A stretch of 17,449 nt of DNA from Phycisphaerae bacterium (lineage in GTDB: Bacteria; Planctomycetota; Phycisphaerae; Sedimentisphaerales; Anaerohalosphaeraceae). Below are positions 1-6,948 of the stretch, one piece after another. The number at the start of each line of letters is the position of its first letter. Positions within the stretch are counted from its first letter, which is position 1. Location: the NCBI GenBank assembly GCA_021736615.1, contig JAIPFN010000112.1, positions 1 to 17,449 of the forward strand, in the 5' to 3' direction. A program made the position numbers and the translations under genes. The notes under the pieces are model-generated. The model was not told the DNA's origin, ran no database searches, and saw nothing but the letters and a program-made list of their open reading frames with translations.

Positions 1-1
1 G

Positions 2-799
2 GCAATGGCATTCGATAAGGGCAGTTTGAATCATATCGTTGCCGCCTTAACCTTCGCCGCCGCACTGCTCATACAGATCGGAACAAACCTGGCTAACGAC
101 TATTACGATTTCAAAAAAGGCGCAGACACAGAAACCCGTGTCGGCCCAACCCGCGCAACCCAGGCAGGTCTGGTAACCCCGTCACAAATGAAATTCGCCT
201 TCCTGCTCACCTTCGCACTCGCCGCCGCGTGCGGTCTCTATCTCGTATATGTCGGCGGCATACCGATACTCGTCATCGGCCTGGTCTCAATTCTCTGCGG
301 CATCCTCTACACAGCCGGCCCCCTACCGCTAGCCTACTACGGCCTCGGCGACATCTTCGTACTCGTCTTTTTCGGCCCTGTCGCCGTCGGCGGCACATAC
401 TACCTCCAGACCCACTCGATTAATCAATACGTCCTGTTAGCCGGTCTCGCCCCCGGCCTGTTCTCCGTCGCGATCCTCACAGTCAACAATTTCCGAGACA
501 TCGAAACAGACAGAGCCGCAAACAAAAAAACCCTCGCCGTAAGATTCGGACCGAAGTTTGCCGTCGCCGAATACATCACCGCCGTCATCGCCGCGTGCCT
601 TATCCCGGGTCTCATTTACATTCTAACATTCTCGAACAAATGGTCAATGATGTCACTGCACTCATTGCTCATCGCACTTCCGCTGATACGAATAATACTC
701 ACAAAACCAAACGCCGATACCCTCAACCAAATGCTCGCAAGAACCGGTTTTCTCCTGATTTTTTATAGCTTCATCTTTTCACTCGGCTGGGTAATATGA
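2..799 (+). CDS. menA: MenA, 1,4-dihydroxy-2-naphthoate polyprenyltransferase (5' truncated by window edge)
   Basis: This integral-membrane UbiA-family prenyltransferase attaches the polyprenyl tail to 1,4-dihydroxy-2-naphthoate, giving demethylmenaquinone. Both Asp-rich motifs that bind Mg and the prenyl diphosphate are visible. Counting from the Met at base 5, they are N31-D32-x2-D35 with D41, and N161-x3-D165-x3-D169. Hydrophobic segments run throughout. The first Met in the window is probably internal: the frame stays open to the edge, and MenA proteins usually have about 25-40 more residues before the first Asp motif, including an Arg-Pro signature that is absent here. The 3' end overlaps the next gene by ATGA, so the two are probably translationally coupled. 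Context with MenC and MenE supports MenA over other UbiA members. Confidence 0.9.
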   Translation, partial: AMAFDKGSLNHIVAALTFAAALLIQIGTNLANDYYDFKKGADTETRVGPTRATQAGLVTPSQMKFAFLLTFALAAACGLYLVYVGGIPILVIGLVSILCGILYTAGPLPLAYYGLGDIFVLVFFGPVAVGGTYYLQTHSINQYVLLAGLAPGLFSVAILTVNNFRDIETDRAANKKTLAVRFGPKFAVAEYITAVIAACLIPGLIYILTFSNKWSMMSLHSLLIALPLIRIILTKPNADTLNQMLARTGFLLIFYSFIFSLGWVI

Positions 800-3216
800 A
801 GATACGAAATGTAAAACTAAAACGTTACTCCATTCCGCTAGCCGGTCAACTAACCCTCAAAACCGGTAATATTAAAACCCGCAAAGGCGCACTGCTGTTC
901 CTTACGGACTCAAACGGCAACACCGCCTGCGGAGAACTCGCCCCGCTTGAAACTCTCCACAAAGAATCACTCGACGAAGCGTTCGAGCAACTCACACAGT
1001 TGAAAGAAAATCTGATCGGCATATATATACCGCCGGCTTTTACGGAATTCACACAAGGTATCGAAACCGCCCTGCCGCTAGCGACCTTTCCATCCGTTAC
1101 CACCGCAATAGAAATAGCAATCCTCAACCTATTCAAAGATCGGGGCAAATTCAACGATCTCGAAAATATAGAAATTCCCGTAAACGCACTCCTGACGGCA
1201 AATACGGACAATATATGCGATTCGGCAAAAAGGCTCATCGCCGAGGGCTTCACCTCGATAAAAGTAAAAGTCGGAAGAGGTAACCTCGACGAGGAAATAT
1301 CCGTCATCAATGAACTTTCCAAAATAGTAAAAGAAAAAGCAACCATCCGCCTCGACGCAAACAGAAAATGGTCACTGAACACTGCCCTGGAATTCTGCAC
1401 CGAAACCGCATCACCTTCAATTGAATACATCGAAGAACCCCTGAGCAATATAAACGACATACCGGAATTTACGCAAAAGTCAAAAATCCCGATAGCCCTC
1501 GACGAAACACTCGTCGAAAAAAACATCGAACAAATAAAGCAAATCAAAAATATCGCGGCATTTATACTAAAACCGTCGCTGTTGGGAGGCTTTAAAAAAA
1601 CAGCCGATCTTGTAAGATACGCAAAGCAAAACAAAATAAGCGCGGTAATAAGTTCCGCTTTTGAAACCTCGGTTTCGCTGAAAGCCTACACAATCTTCGC
1701 CGCCAAAATGAATCTCCAGAACACCCCCCACGGCCTCGACACCCTCAAATTTCTGTTGGAAGACATCGACGAAAACCCCCTGACCATTTCAAAAGGAAAA
1801 ATAAAACTAGCAGAAATAATAACAGAAACCCGAAGCGCAAGCGCAGGGATAAAAACCAAAACAGAAGCCCGAAGCGCAAGCGCAGGGATAAAAACCCAAA
1901 TAGAAGCAACATCCCAAAAACTAATAACCGCCGGGATAAAACCAAACGACCGAATTGCCATACAAAGCGAAAACTCCGCCGACTGCGCCGCCCTTATCCT
2001 CGCCCTATGGAACATAGGTGCAGTCGCCGTCCCAATAAGCACCCGCTACACACCCACGCAATTAAAAGAAGCAATAGAAATTACATCATGCAAAAAAATA
2101 TTCGGTAGGTTGGGCAGTGCCCATGCTGATTTAAACATAGAGGTTTTCAATATAGAAGATTTCACAAATCTGAACACAAGCCAAATCGCCGATCTGTCAT
2201 TCAATGATTTTAACTTCAACCTTGAATCCGCTGCCAGTATAATCTTCACTTCCGCATCGACTGCAAAACCAAAAGCCGTCCTCCACACAATAGCAAACCA
2301 CTACTACAGCGCACTCGGCTCAAACCAAAACATCCCGTTCGCACAATGCGACGCCTGGCTGATGTCTCTGCCGATGTATCACATCAGCGGACTGTCACTT
2401 TTAATGCGATCGCTGCTAAACAAAGCCTCGATCATATTCCCAAAACCAGATGAATCCATAATCGACGCTATCAGGAACCCGGAAGTCACACACATCTCGC
2501 TGGTCGCCGCCCAACTGTCCACCCTCCTCGAATCAAACGAGTCACTTAACCGCCTAAAAAAATTCAAAGCAATTCTCATCGGCGGCTCGGAAATCCCGCA
2601 AAGCCTTATCAAACAATCAATCGAAAACTTTCTGCCGATCTTCACATCCTACGGTTCAACAGAAATGGCCTCGCAAATTACAACAACCGCCCCAGGCGAT
2701 CTGCAAACCAAAATCGAATCCTCCGGCAAGCTCCTGCCCCACAGAAATCTAAAACTAACAGAAGACGGTGAGATATTAGTCAAAGGAAAAACACTTTTTG
2801 CCGGCTATGTAAAAAAAGATTCCATAGATTTACCCACCGATCCACAGGGCTATTTCCACACAAACGACATCGGATCGCTGGACGCCGAAAGCAATCTAAC
2901 GGTCACAGGCCGCAAGGACCTGATGTTCATATCCGGCGGCGAAAACATCCACCCCCAGCAGATCGAAAGACAAATCGAAAAAATCTCCGGTGTCGAACGA
3001 GCAATAGTCATCCCCAAAGACGACAAAAAATTCGGAAAAGTCGCCGTAGCTTTCATAAAAATGCAAAAAGACACCCCCCTCAACACCCAGGCGATTCAAA
3101 CCGAACTCCAAAAACACCTCGAATCCTTCAAAATCCCAAAATCAATCCACCCCTGGCCGAAGCAAATCCCGGAATCTATAAAACCCGACCGAAAAAGCTT
3201 CGCAAAATTCCTGTAA
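796..3216 (+). CDS. menC-menE: MenC-MenE fusion: o-succinylbenzoate synthase + o-succinylbenzoate-CoA ligase
   Basis: This 806-residue protein appears to catalyse two consecutive menaquinone steps: dehydration of SHCHC to o-succinylbenzoate, then its ATP-dependent ligation to CoA. Residues 1 to about 345 are an enolase-superfamily MenC with the KxK base (K156, K158), metal ligands D187, E213/E214 and D236, the second lysine K259, and an SSAFETSVSL segment at 286-295. Residues from about 385 to 806 are an ANL-superfamily adenylating enzyme with a phosphate loop at 485-494, YGSTE at 619-623, D691, GRKD at 705-708 and the C-terminal catalytic Lys candidate K796. The two parts are joined by a low-complexity linker containing a 13-residue tandem repeat. 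The MenE half lacks roughly the first 25-30 residues of stand-alone MenE. The phosphate loop reads TSASTAKPKA, with Ala at positions that are usually Gly. The start overlaps the menA stop (ATGA) and has only a weak ribosome site. Confidence 0.9.
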   Translation: MKIRNVKLKRYSIPLAGQLTLKTGNIKTRKGALLFLTDSNGNTACGELAPLETLHKESLDEAFEQLTQLKENLIGIYIPPAFTEFTQGIETALPLATFPSVTTAIEIAILNLFKDRGKFNDLENIEIPVNALLTANTDNICDSAKRLIAEGFTSIKVKVGRGNLDEEISVINELSKIVKEKATIRLDANRKWSLNTALEFCTETASPSIEYIEEPLSNINDIPEFTQKSKIPIALDETLVEKNIEQIKQIKNIAAFILKPSLLGGFKKTADLVRYAKQNKISAVISSAFETSVSLKAYTIFAAKMNLQNTPHGLDTLKFLLEDIDENPLTISKGKIKLAEIITETRSASAGIKTKTEARSASAGIKTQIEATSQKLITAGIKPNDRIAIQSENSADCAALILALWNIGAVAVPISTRYTPTQLKEAIEITSCKKIFGRLGSAHADLNIEVFNIEDFTNLNTSQIADLSFNDFNFNLESAASIIFTSASTAKPKAVLHTIANHYYSALGSNQNIPFAQCDAWLMSLPMYHISGLSLLMRSLLNKASIIFPKPDESIIDAIRNPEVTHISLVAAQLSTLLESNESLNRLKKFKAILIGGSEIPQSLIKQSIENFLPIFTSYGSTEMASQITTTAPGDLQTKIESSGKLLPHRNLKLTEDGEILVKGKTLFAGYVKKDSIDLPTDPQGYFHTNDIGSLDAESNLTVTGRKDLMFISGGENIHPQQIERQIEKISGVERAIVIPKDDKKFGKVAVAFIKMQKDTPLNTQAIQTELQKHLESFKIPKSIHPWPKQIPESIKPDRKSFAKFL
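1822..1900 (+). repeat. 39-bp in-frame tandem duplication in the MenC-MenE linker
   Basis: Two near-identical copies with a 39-bp period (1822-1860 and 1861-1899) share a core that contains GCGCAAGCGC and then GGGATAAAAACC. Each copy encodes 13 residues including RSASAGIKT. A partial third echo follows in the MenE sequence (TAGIKPN, bases about 1927-1950), whose DNA also has GGGATAAAACCAAA. The period is a multiple of three, so the reading frame is kept. It may have arisen by duplication of the first MenE helix, or by insertion of a short dispersed element. Confidence 0.85.
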
Positions 3217-3252
3217 TAATGATTTGAGTTAATCCAAGCCGGTGATACTACC

Positions 3253-3280
3253 TTGTCATTCCCGCGAAGGCGGGAATCCA
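3253..3280. repeat. REP-like palindrome between convergent genes
   Basis: Bases 3258-3277 form a perfect 8-bp inverted repeat, ATTCCCGC, with a GAAG loop. The flanks (TTGTC before and CCA after) match a dispersed palindrome type found in many bacterial genomes, which resembles Neisseria dRS3 elements. It lies between the convergent menC-menE and thioesterase genes and could limit read-through, but there is no T-tract, so it is not called a terminator. The rest of the 149-nt gap shows nothing else I can name. Confidence 0.7.
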
Positions 3281-3365
3281 CACATAGCGAAACCGTACGA
3301 AATTACCCTTTTAAAAACTGGAACTATTGTAAATCGTAACATCGGCCAGCCCACGCTGTGAAATT

Positions 3366-3749
3366 TTACAACTCAGCAAGCCTGCTTCGAATAGAATCCG
3401 GCATTTCGATAGATTTGGCGGTCTTCTTGTCAAAAACCGAGTGAATCGTCTTTGCATCGGCAACAACTTCGCCCCGCTGGTTCACCAGCCGATACACGAG
3501 AGTATACGAGCTTCTGCCGGTACCTCCCAAACTCATCTCAACCGTAATCCGGTCCGAAAGCTCCATCATCGCCCGATAATCAGCCTCGGCGTGCACGATT
3601 GGGAGCAAATATTTGCCCTCCTTAAGTACTGCCGCGATATCCAGAAATGATTCGTAGCAATGATGAATGATATCAAAAACGCTGACAAAATAGGCGATCC
3701 CTGCCGAATCAGTCTGGCCAAGTCGAAGCGTAGTTTCGTAAGTATGCAT
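3366..3749 (-). CDS. Hotdog-fold acyl-CoA thioesterase, probable 1,4-dihydroxy-2-naphthoyl-CoA hydrolase
   Basis: This 127-residue protein is the usual length for the 4-hydroxybenzoyl-CoA thioesterase / DHNA-CoA hydrolase group of single-hotdog enzymes. The N-terminal signature QTDSAGIAYF carries the expected catalytic Asp (D14), followed by a helix with H29/H30 and Y32-E33. Family members release free 1,4-dihydroxy-2-naphthoate, the MenA substrate, from its CoA ester. The gene lies 149 nt from menC-menE on the opposite strand, so it is near but not co-transcribed. A GAGG ribosome site sits about 7 nt before the ATG, and a perfect TATAAT lies about 65 nt upstream. The hydrolase role rests on context and similarity; a general acyl-CoA thioesterase such as YbgC is the main alternative. 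Confidence 0.8.
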   Translation of the reverse strand: MHTYETTLRLGQTDSAGIAYFVSVFDIIHHCYESFLDIAAVLKEGKYLLPIVHAEADYRAMMELSDRITVEMSLGGTGRSSYTLVYRLVNQRGEVVADAKTIHSVFDKKTAKSIEMPDSIRSRLAEL

Positions 3750-3814
3750 AAAAAAACCTCATATTAGTATTAAAAAACGCAATTTCCATTTTGAAATCAC
3801 AATTTATTTCGTAA

Positions 3815-3820
3815 ATTATA
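3815..3820 (-). promoter_or_regulatory. Probable -10 box of the thioesterase promoter
   Basis: On the minus strand this is a perfect TATAAT. No good -35 hexamer lies 16-18 bp upstream. A start about 7 nt downstream would give a 5' leader of roughly 60 nt before the ATG at 3749. Confidence 0.4.
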
Positions 3821-4002
3821 AGTGTAAGCAATAACAAATAAACGATTAGCACTTAAGAAATTATACTCTTAATTATAACTGGATATACAGCTTAGCACTA
3901 ACACTTTCTTTTCCAAACCCGTTTAATGGATTAAACACTGCTGAACCTGACAAAATAAGCCCTCAAAATGGGCATGCAAAAGTCGTAAATGGCACAATGC
4001 AG

Positions 4003-4038
4003 GGCAGGGGCTCTATTAAATAGGTCTCTGCCTTTTTT
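4003..4038 (+). terminator. Terminator-like hairpin in an intergenic region
   Basis: The arms GGCAG (4003-4007) and CTGCC (4028-4032) extend through G-T wobbles and a single bulged base up to CTA/TAG with a TTAAA loop. Six T follow at 4033-4038. The orientation is plus-strand only, because the opposite side has no T-run. No plus-strand gene ends just upstream: the nearest is menC-menE, about 790 nt away. Confidence 0.5.
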
Positions 4039-4048
4039 GTCTTCAAAT

Positions 4049-4069
4049 AAAGAAACCGGGTTTCTTTTT
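4049..4069 (+). terminator. Second, weak hairpin with T-run
   Basis: AAAGAAA (4049-4055) and TTTCTTT (4061-4067) form a 7-bp stem around CCGGG, with two more T following. The stem is weak and A/T-rich. It is immediately downstream of the stronger hairpin and may be a back-up terminator or chance. Confidence 0.25.
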
Positions 4070-4106
4070 GGTAGAATAGGCAATATGGATCGTTTCCGGA
4101 TACCTG

Positions 4107-4141
4107 AATAATCAATCATAAATAATCAATAATCAATGATA
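4107..4141. repeat. Heptamer array 1 (five 7-bp units)
   Basis: Five contiguous heptamers fill exactly 35 bp: AATAATC at units 1, 3 and 4, AATCATA at unit 2 and AATGATA at unit 5. The array lies 7 bp upstream of the -35 box of the rhomboid promoter. Confidence 0.7.
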
Positions 4142-4147
4142 TCTCTC

Positions 4148-4176
4148 TTGTCCAACTGCCCTCTGGCCGATAAAAT
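4148..4176 (+). promoter_or_regulatory. Probable sigma-70-type promoter of the rhomboid gene
   Basis: TTGTCC (4148-4153), a 17-bp spacer and TAAAAT (4171-4176). The predicted start near 4183 leaves a leader of about 30 nt before the ATG at 4213. Confidence 0.55.
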
Positions 4177-4212
4177 ATGGACAGTTAATAATATTTTTAT
4201 TAGAATACCGAC

Positions 4213-5391
4213 ATGCTTTTACCAATTAGAACAAGTATACGCCCGCGACAAACTCCCTACGCGAATTACACACTCATCGCGATAAACGTTTTAATTTTCC
4301 TAATCAGTTACTGGCCGCACGCAGTGCAGGTTGCAGGCCGCTACCACCAGGAGGTACTCCGCACCTGGGCACAGGCCTTCATGCTTTACCCGGACTCGCC
4401 GGAAATCTGGCAGTTCGTATCATATGCCTTTCTCCACGGCTCATTAATGCACATTTTCGGGAACATGTTCTTCCTCTACCTATTCGGCAACGCCATAAAT
4501 GATAAACTGGGCAATGTAGGCTATCTCTGCTTCTACCTCGCCGGAGCCGTTTTCAGCGGTCTCGGCCACGCACTAATTTCCAGCAATCCCGTCCTCGGCG
4601 CAAGTGGAGCCGTTGCTGCCGTCACAGGAGCCTTCCTTGTTCTATATCCAAAAGCGATTGTGACTGTCGTATACTGGTTCTTTTTTATCGGAATGTGGGA
4701 CCTCCACGCATATTTGATTATCGCCATAAAAATGATCCTCATCGACAATGTTCTCTACAAAGGCGAAAACGTAGCTCACGATGCGCATCTATCCGGATAC
4801 GCTTTCGGAATCGCGGCAATGTATCTCCTGCTTGCATTAAAACTCCTCCAAAGCGACCATTTAGACTTGTGGTCGATGACAAAACAGTGGAACCGCCGCC
4901 GACAGTTCCAGGACATTGCAAACAGTGCAGATACCGACAAAGCAAAAAAGTGGGTAAGCGCCAAAGAAGTAAAGTCATCCGCTCATAACGAAAAAACAGA
5001 GATGATAAACAGCCTCCGCGCAAAGATATCGAACCTCATATACCAGAAAAACCTCCCCGAAGCGGCAAATGCCTACCTCGATCTTACCCAGATTGACATC
5101 GATCACATTTTGCCCCGCCAGCAGCAGCTCGATATCGCAAATCAGCTTATGTCGGCAGGCGACTGGAAACCGGCCTCTAAAGCTTATGAATTGTTTCTTA
5201 TCCATTATCAAAACTGCCAGTATTCCGAGCAGGTAGAACTGATGCTAGGGGTCATATATGCACGCTATCTCCACAAACCCGCAAAGGCCGTAAAATACCT
5301 CAAAGCCGCCAGGCAAAAGATAACCGATCCCGGCCAAAAAAATATGTGCGACGACGAACTGGATAAACTTGCAAAGAACGGTCACGAATAA
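4213..5391 (+). CDS. Rhomboid-family intramembrane serine protease with a TPR-like C-terminal tail
   Basis: Residues 1 to about 215 form the rhomboid membrane domain, with an N-terminal hydrophobic segment after a basic start. The HxxxN motif is present (H80, N84). The catalytic Ser lies in GASGA (S131), and the catalytic His is H192 in the AHDAHLSGYAFG segment, so the Ser-His dyad is intact and activity is expected. Residues from about 215 to 392 are hydrophilic. From about 262 they are helical with TPR-like pairs (for example around LPEAANAYLDL and DWKPASKAYELF), which suggests a soluble docking tail. The ribosome site is weak. The start was chosen because it precedes the first membrane segment and follows a plausible promoter. 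The substrate is unknown. Confidence 0.85.
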   Translation: MLLPIRTSIRPRQTPYANYTLIAINVLIFLISYWPHAVQVAGRYHQEVLRTWAQAFMLYPDSPEIWQFVSYAFLHGSLMHIFGNMFFLYLFGNAINDKLGNVGYLCFYLAGAVFSGLGHALISSNPVLGASGAVAAVTGAFLVLYPKAIVTVVYWFFFIGMWDLHAYLIIAIKMILIDNVLYKGENVAHDAHLSGYAFGIAAMYLLLALKLLQSDHLDLWSMTKQWNRRRQFQDIANSADTDKAKKWVSAKEVKSSAHNEKTEMINSLRAKISNLIYQKNLPEAANAYLDLTQIDIDHILPRQQQLDIANQLMSAGDWKPASKAYELFLIHYQNCQYSEQVELMLGVIYARYLHKPAKAVKYLKAARQKITDPGQKNMCDDELDKLAKNGHE

Positions 5392-5431
5392 CCCGTTTGT
5401 TTTTGTAAAATCTTTGTTGCCTGTACTAAAA

Positions 5432-5463
5432 CTGTTGACAACAGTCCCAATCAGTGATAACAT
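5432..5463 (+). promoter_or_regulatory. Promoter of the SH3b-protein gene with an overlapping palindrome
   Basis: TTGACA (5435-5440), a 17-bp spacer and TAACAT (5458-5463). The -35 box lies inside a perfect 13-bp palindrome, CTGTTGACAACAG (5432-5444), which could be an operator. The predicted leader is about 68 nt. Confidence 0.55.
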
Positions 5464-5537
5464 TTTGATTGATATTCTAAAATCAGAAATGTTTTTCATT
5501 TTCACGGTTTTATACCTGAAAAAAAGGGAGAAGCAAA

Positions 5538-6845
5538 ATGTTGTCACGAACTAAATTAACTCTTACTGTTTTCGTTATTTTCAGTGCTGTTCTTGCTGTT
5601 GGAAATGTCCTCGCCGCTGACCCGCCAAAGACGGCAGTATCTTACGATTCCAACACTTTTCCATACCTTGCCCAACCCGTCAGCGGAAATGTAAACATTC
5701 GCTCCGGCGGAGGCACTGCGTATTATGAATGCGGAAAACTTAAAGTCGGAGAAAACGTCACCGTTGTCGGCGAAGAATTCGGATGGGCAAAGATCGTTCC
5801 GCCGAACGGAAGTTTTTCATGGATCTCAACAAAGTACGTCGACATTGATAAATCAAACCCCAAAGTCGGTATTGTAAATGGCGAAGATGTTCGGGTATGG
5901 GTAGGTTCGCCATTCTATGATGCGCTGACATCTCCAAGTACGCAGGTAAAGCTCAGCAAGAAAAATATTGATGTTGTTGAACTCCTCGGAGAAGAAGACC
6001 ACGGATACCTCAAGATCGCACCCCCTTCGGGAGCATTCCTTTATGTCTTCGCTAAAGAACTAAAGTACATCGGGCCGGTCGGAGCGATACCCGATAAAGT
6101 CGAGCCGGCTCCAAATGTAAAGCCTGACATCAATGTCGAACTAAAAAACCCCGCCAAGGTTAATATTGATCCCGTTAAAGTCGAAAAGGTTGAAAAGGTT
6201 GAAAAGATTGAAAAGGTTAATCCTGTCAAGACTCCCGATGACATCAAAAAGACCGAGTATGCGAAGAAAACCTCAAGATCTCCAGAGGTAATGAAGCTGA
6301 TCACTTTGTGTCGCAAGATAGCCGATGAGGCTGAAAACGAAAAAGACAAACCTTCTGCCCAGCAGGATTACACAGAGCTTAAAAAAGCTGTCAACCTGAT
6401 CGCAAACGATCCCAAAGCTGCCCAGGCAAAGGAATATGCCAGGTATCTGCAGAATATGATCAACCGTTACGAACTTGCTTCCATTGCCGATGCGATGATC
6501 AAAGAGCAGGATGAACAGCTGAAACAAAACCTCGATGATATCATGAAAAAGCGTGATGAAGCTATCGAAGTTGTAAAAAGTAAAAATACCGGACAGTACG
6601 TTGTCAAGGGAGTTATAAAACCTTCGAGTGTTTTCAATCAGGGCAAAAAGCGTTACCTTGTAATCGATGACGAGAAAAAAATAATTTGCTACGCTGTCCC
6701 GTCTGTCTCTATCTCGGAAGGCACCCTGAAAAATTACTACGACAAGAAAGTTGCCCTGGAAGGAGAAATTCAAAAAAATACTTCCGGTTCTGTAGCCCTC
6801 GTAAAATTCTCAGCAATAGTTCTCCAGGAAGCGATAGAGAAATAA
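5538..6845 (+). CDS. Secreted double-SH3b-domain protein of unknown function
   Basis: This 435-residue protein has a signal peptide: basic N-terminus, hydrophobic core at 7-21, and a likely cleavage after the VLA at 24-26. Two bacterial SH3-like domains follow, at about 44-102 (with NIRSGGG and a GWAKI strand) and about 110-178 (with VRVWVGS and GYLKIAPPSG). Next is a Pro/Lys/Val-rich linker with a VEK repeat (215-227), then a helical, charged region (about 250-365). The C-terminal beta-rich domain (about 370-435) looks OB-like, with the strands QYVVKGVI, KRYLVIDD and VALEGEI. SH3b domains in secreted proteins often bind peptidoglycan or peptides, so an envelope role is likely; no catalytic motif is visible. 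A GGGAG ribosome site lies 7 nt before the ATG, and a terminator follows the stop. Confidence 0.8.
   Translation: MLSRTKLTLTVFVIFSAVLAVGNVLAADPPKTAVSYDSNTFPYLAQPVSGNVNIRSGGGTAYYECGKLKVGENVTVVGEEFGWAKIVPPNGSFSWISTKYVDIDKSNPKVGIVNGEDVRVWVGSPFYDALTSPSTQVKLSKKNIDVVELLGEEDHGYLKIAPPSGAFLYVFAKELKYIGPVGAIPDKVEPAPNVKPDINVELKNPAKVNIDPVKVEKVEKVEKIEKVNPVKTPDDIKKTEYAKKTSRSPEVMKLITLCRKIADEAENEKDKPSAQQDYTELKKAVNLIANDPKAAQAKEYARYLQNMINRYELASIADAMIKEQDEQLKQNLDDIMKKRDEAIEVVKSKNTGQYVVKGVIKPSSVFNQGKKRYLVIDDEKKIICYAVPSVSISEGTLKNYYDKKVALEGEIQKNTSGSVALVKFSAIVLQEAIEK
6183..6218 (+). repeat. 9-bp tandem repeat, four copies, inside the SH3b gene
   Basis: Four copies of GAAAAGGTT are present, the third reading GAAAAGATT. 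They encode the VEK linker repeat. The period keeps the frame, so slippage would only change linker length. Confidence 0.85.
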
Positions 6846-6879
6846 AAATCGAATACGAAAAAAACTTCAAAAAAACATT

Positions 6880-6912
6880 ATAACCCTCGGATAACCCGGG
6901 GGTTATTTTTTT
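6880..6912 (+). terminator. Intrinsic terminator of the SH3b gene
   Basis: An 11-bp stem with one T-G wobble (6880-6890 with 6896-6906) and a 5-nt loop is followed by a run of T to 6912. It begins 35 nt after the stop codon and is the clearest terminator in the window. Confidence 0.85.
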
Positions 6913-6947
6913 CTAACACCTAACACTTAATACTTAACACTTAACAC
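6913..6947. repeat. Heptamer array 2 (five 7-bp units)
   Basis: Five contiguous heptamers fill 35 bp: CTAACAC twice, TTAATAC once and TTAACAC twice. The array sits directly between the SH3b terminator T-run and the stop codon of the convergent AsmA-like gene. Confidence 0.8.
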
Positions 6948-6948
6948 T

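Larger units (their letters stand above)
3750..4212. other. 463-nt gene-free interval with regulatory and repeat structure
   Basis: No convincing coding sequence lies here. The interval holds the thioesterase promoter region, an AT-rich stretch (3770-3900), two hairpins followed by T-runs on the + strand (4003-4038 and 4049-4069), a heptamer array (4107-4141) and the rhomboid promoter (4148-4176). The hairpins lie upstream of that promoter, so they would have to end some other plus-strand transcript. Confidence 0.6.

Noticed and set aside
846..1634. 262-codon minus-strand ORF opposite menC
   Set aside because: The plus-strand frame has all MenC catalytic residues; this frame has no family features.
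1822..1900. Frameshift or sequencing error joining separate menC and menE genes
   Set aside because: The repeat period is 39 bp, the frame is open through the junction, and both halves are intact, so a true fusion is simpler. Long-read confirmation would still be useful.
3096..3281. Minus-strand ORF beginning MDSRLRGNDK
   Set aside because: Its start is the translated REP-like palindrome, a common false gene, and the rest overlaps the menE 3' end.
3830..4040. A known structured RNA (SRP RNA, 6S, tmRNA or riboswitch)
   Set aside because: I looked for hallmark loops and found none; only the terminator-like hairpins stand out.
3931..4119. 62-codon minus-strand ORF in the 463-nt gap
   Set aside because: No ribosome site or recognisable protein; it overlaps the hairpins and part of a heptamer array.
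6913..6947. CRISPR or telomere-like array
   Set aside because: The units are 7 bp with no spacers and only five copies; these are short tandem repeats.
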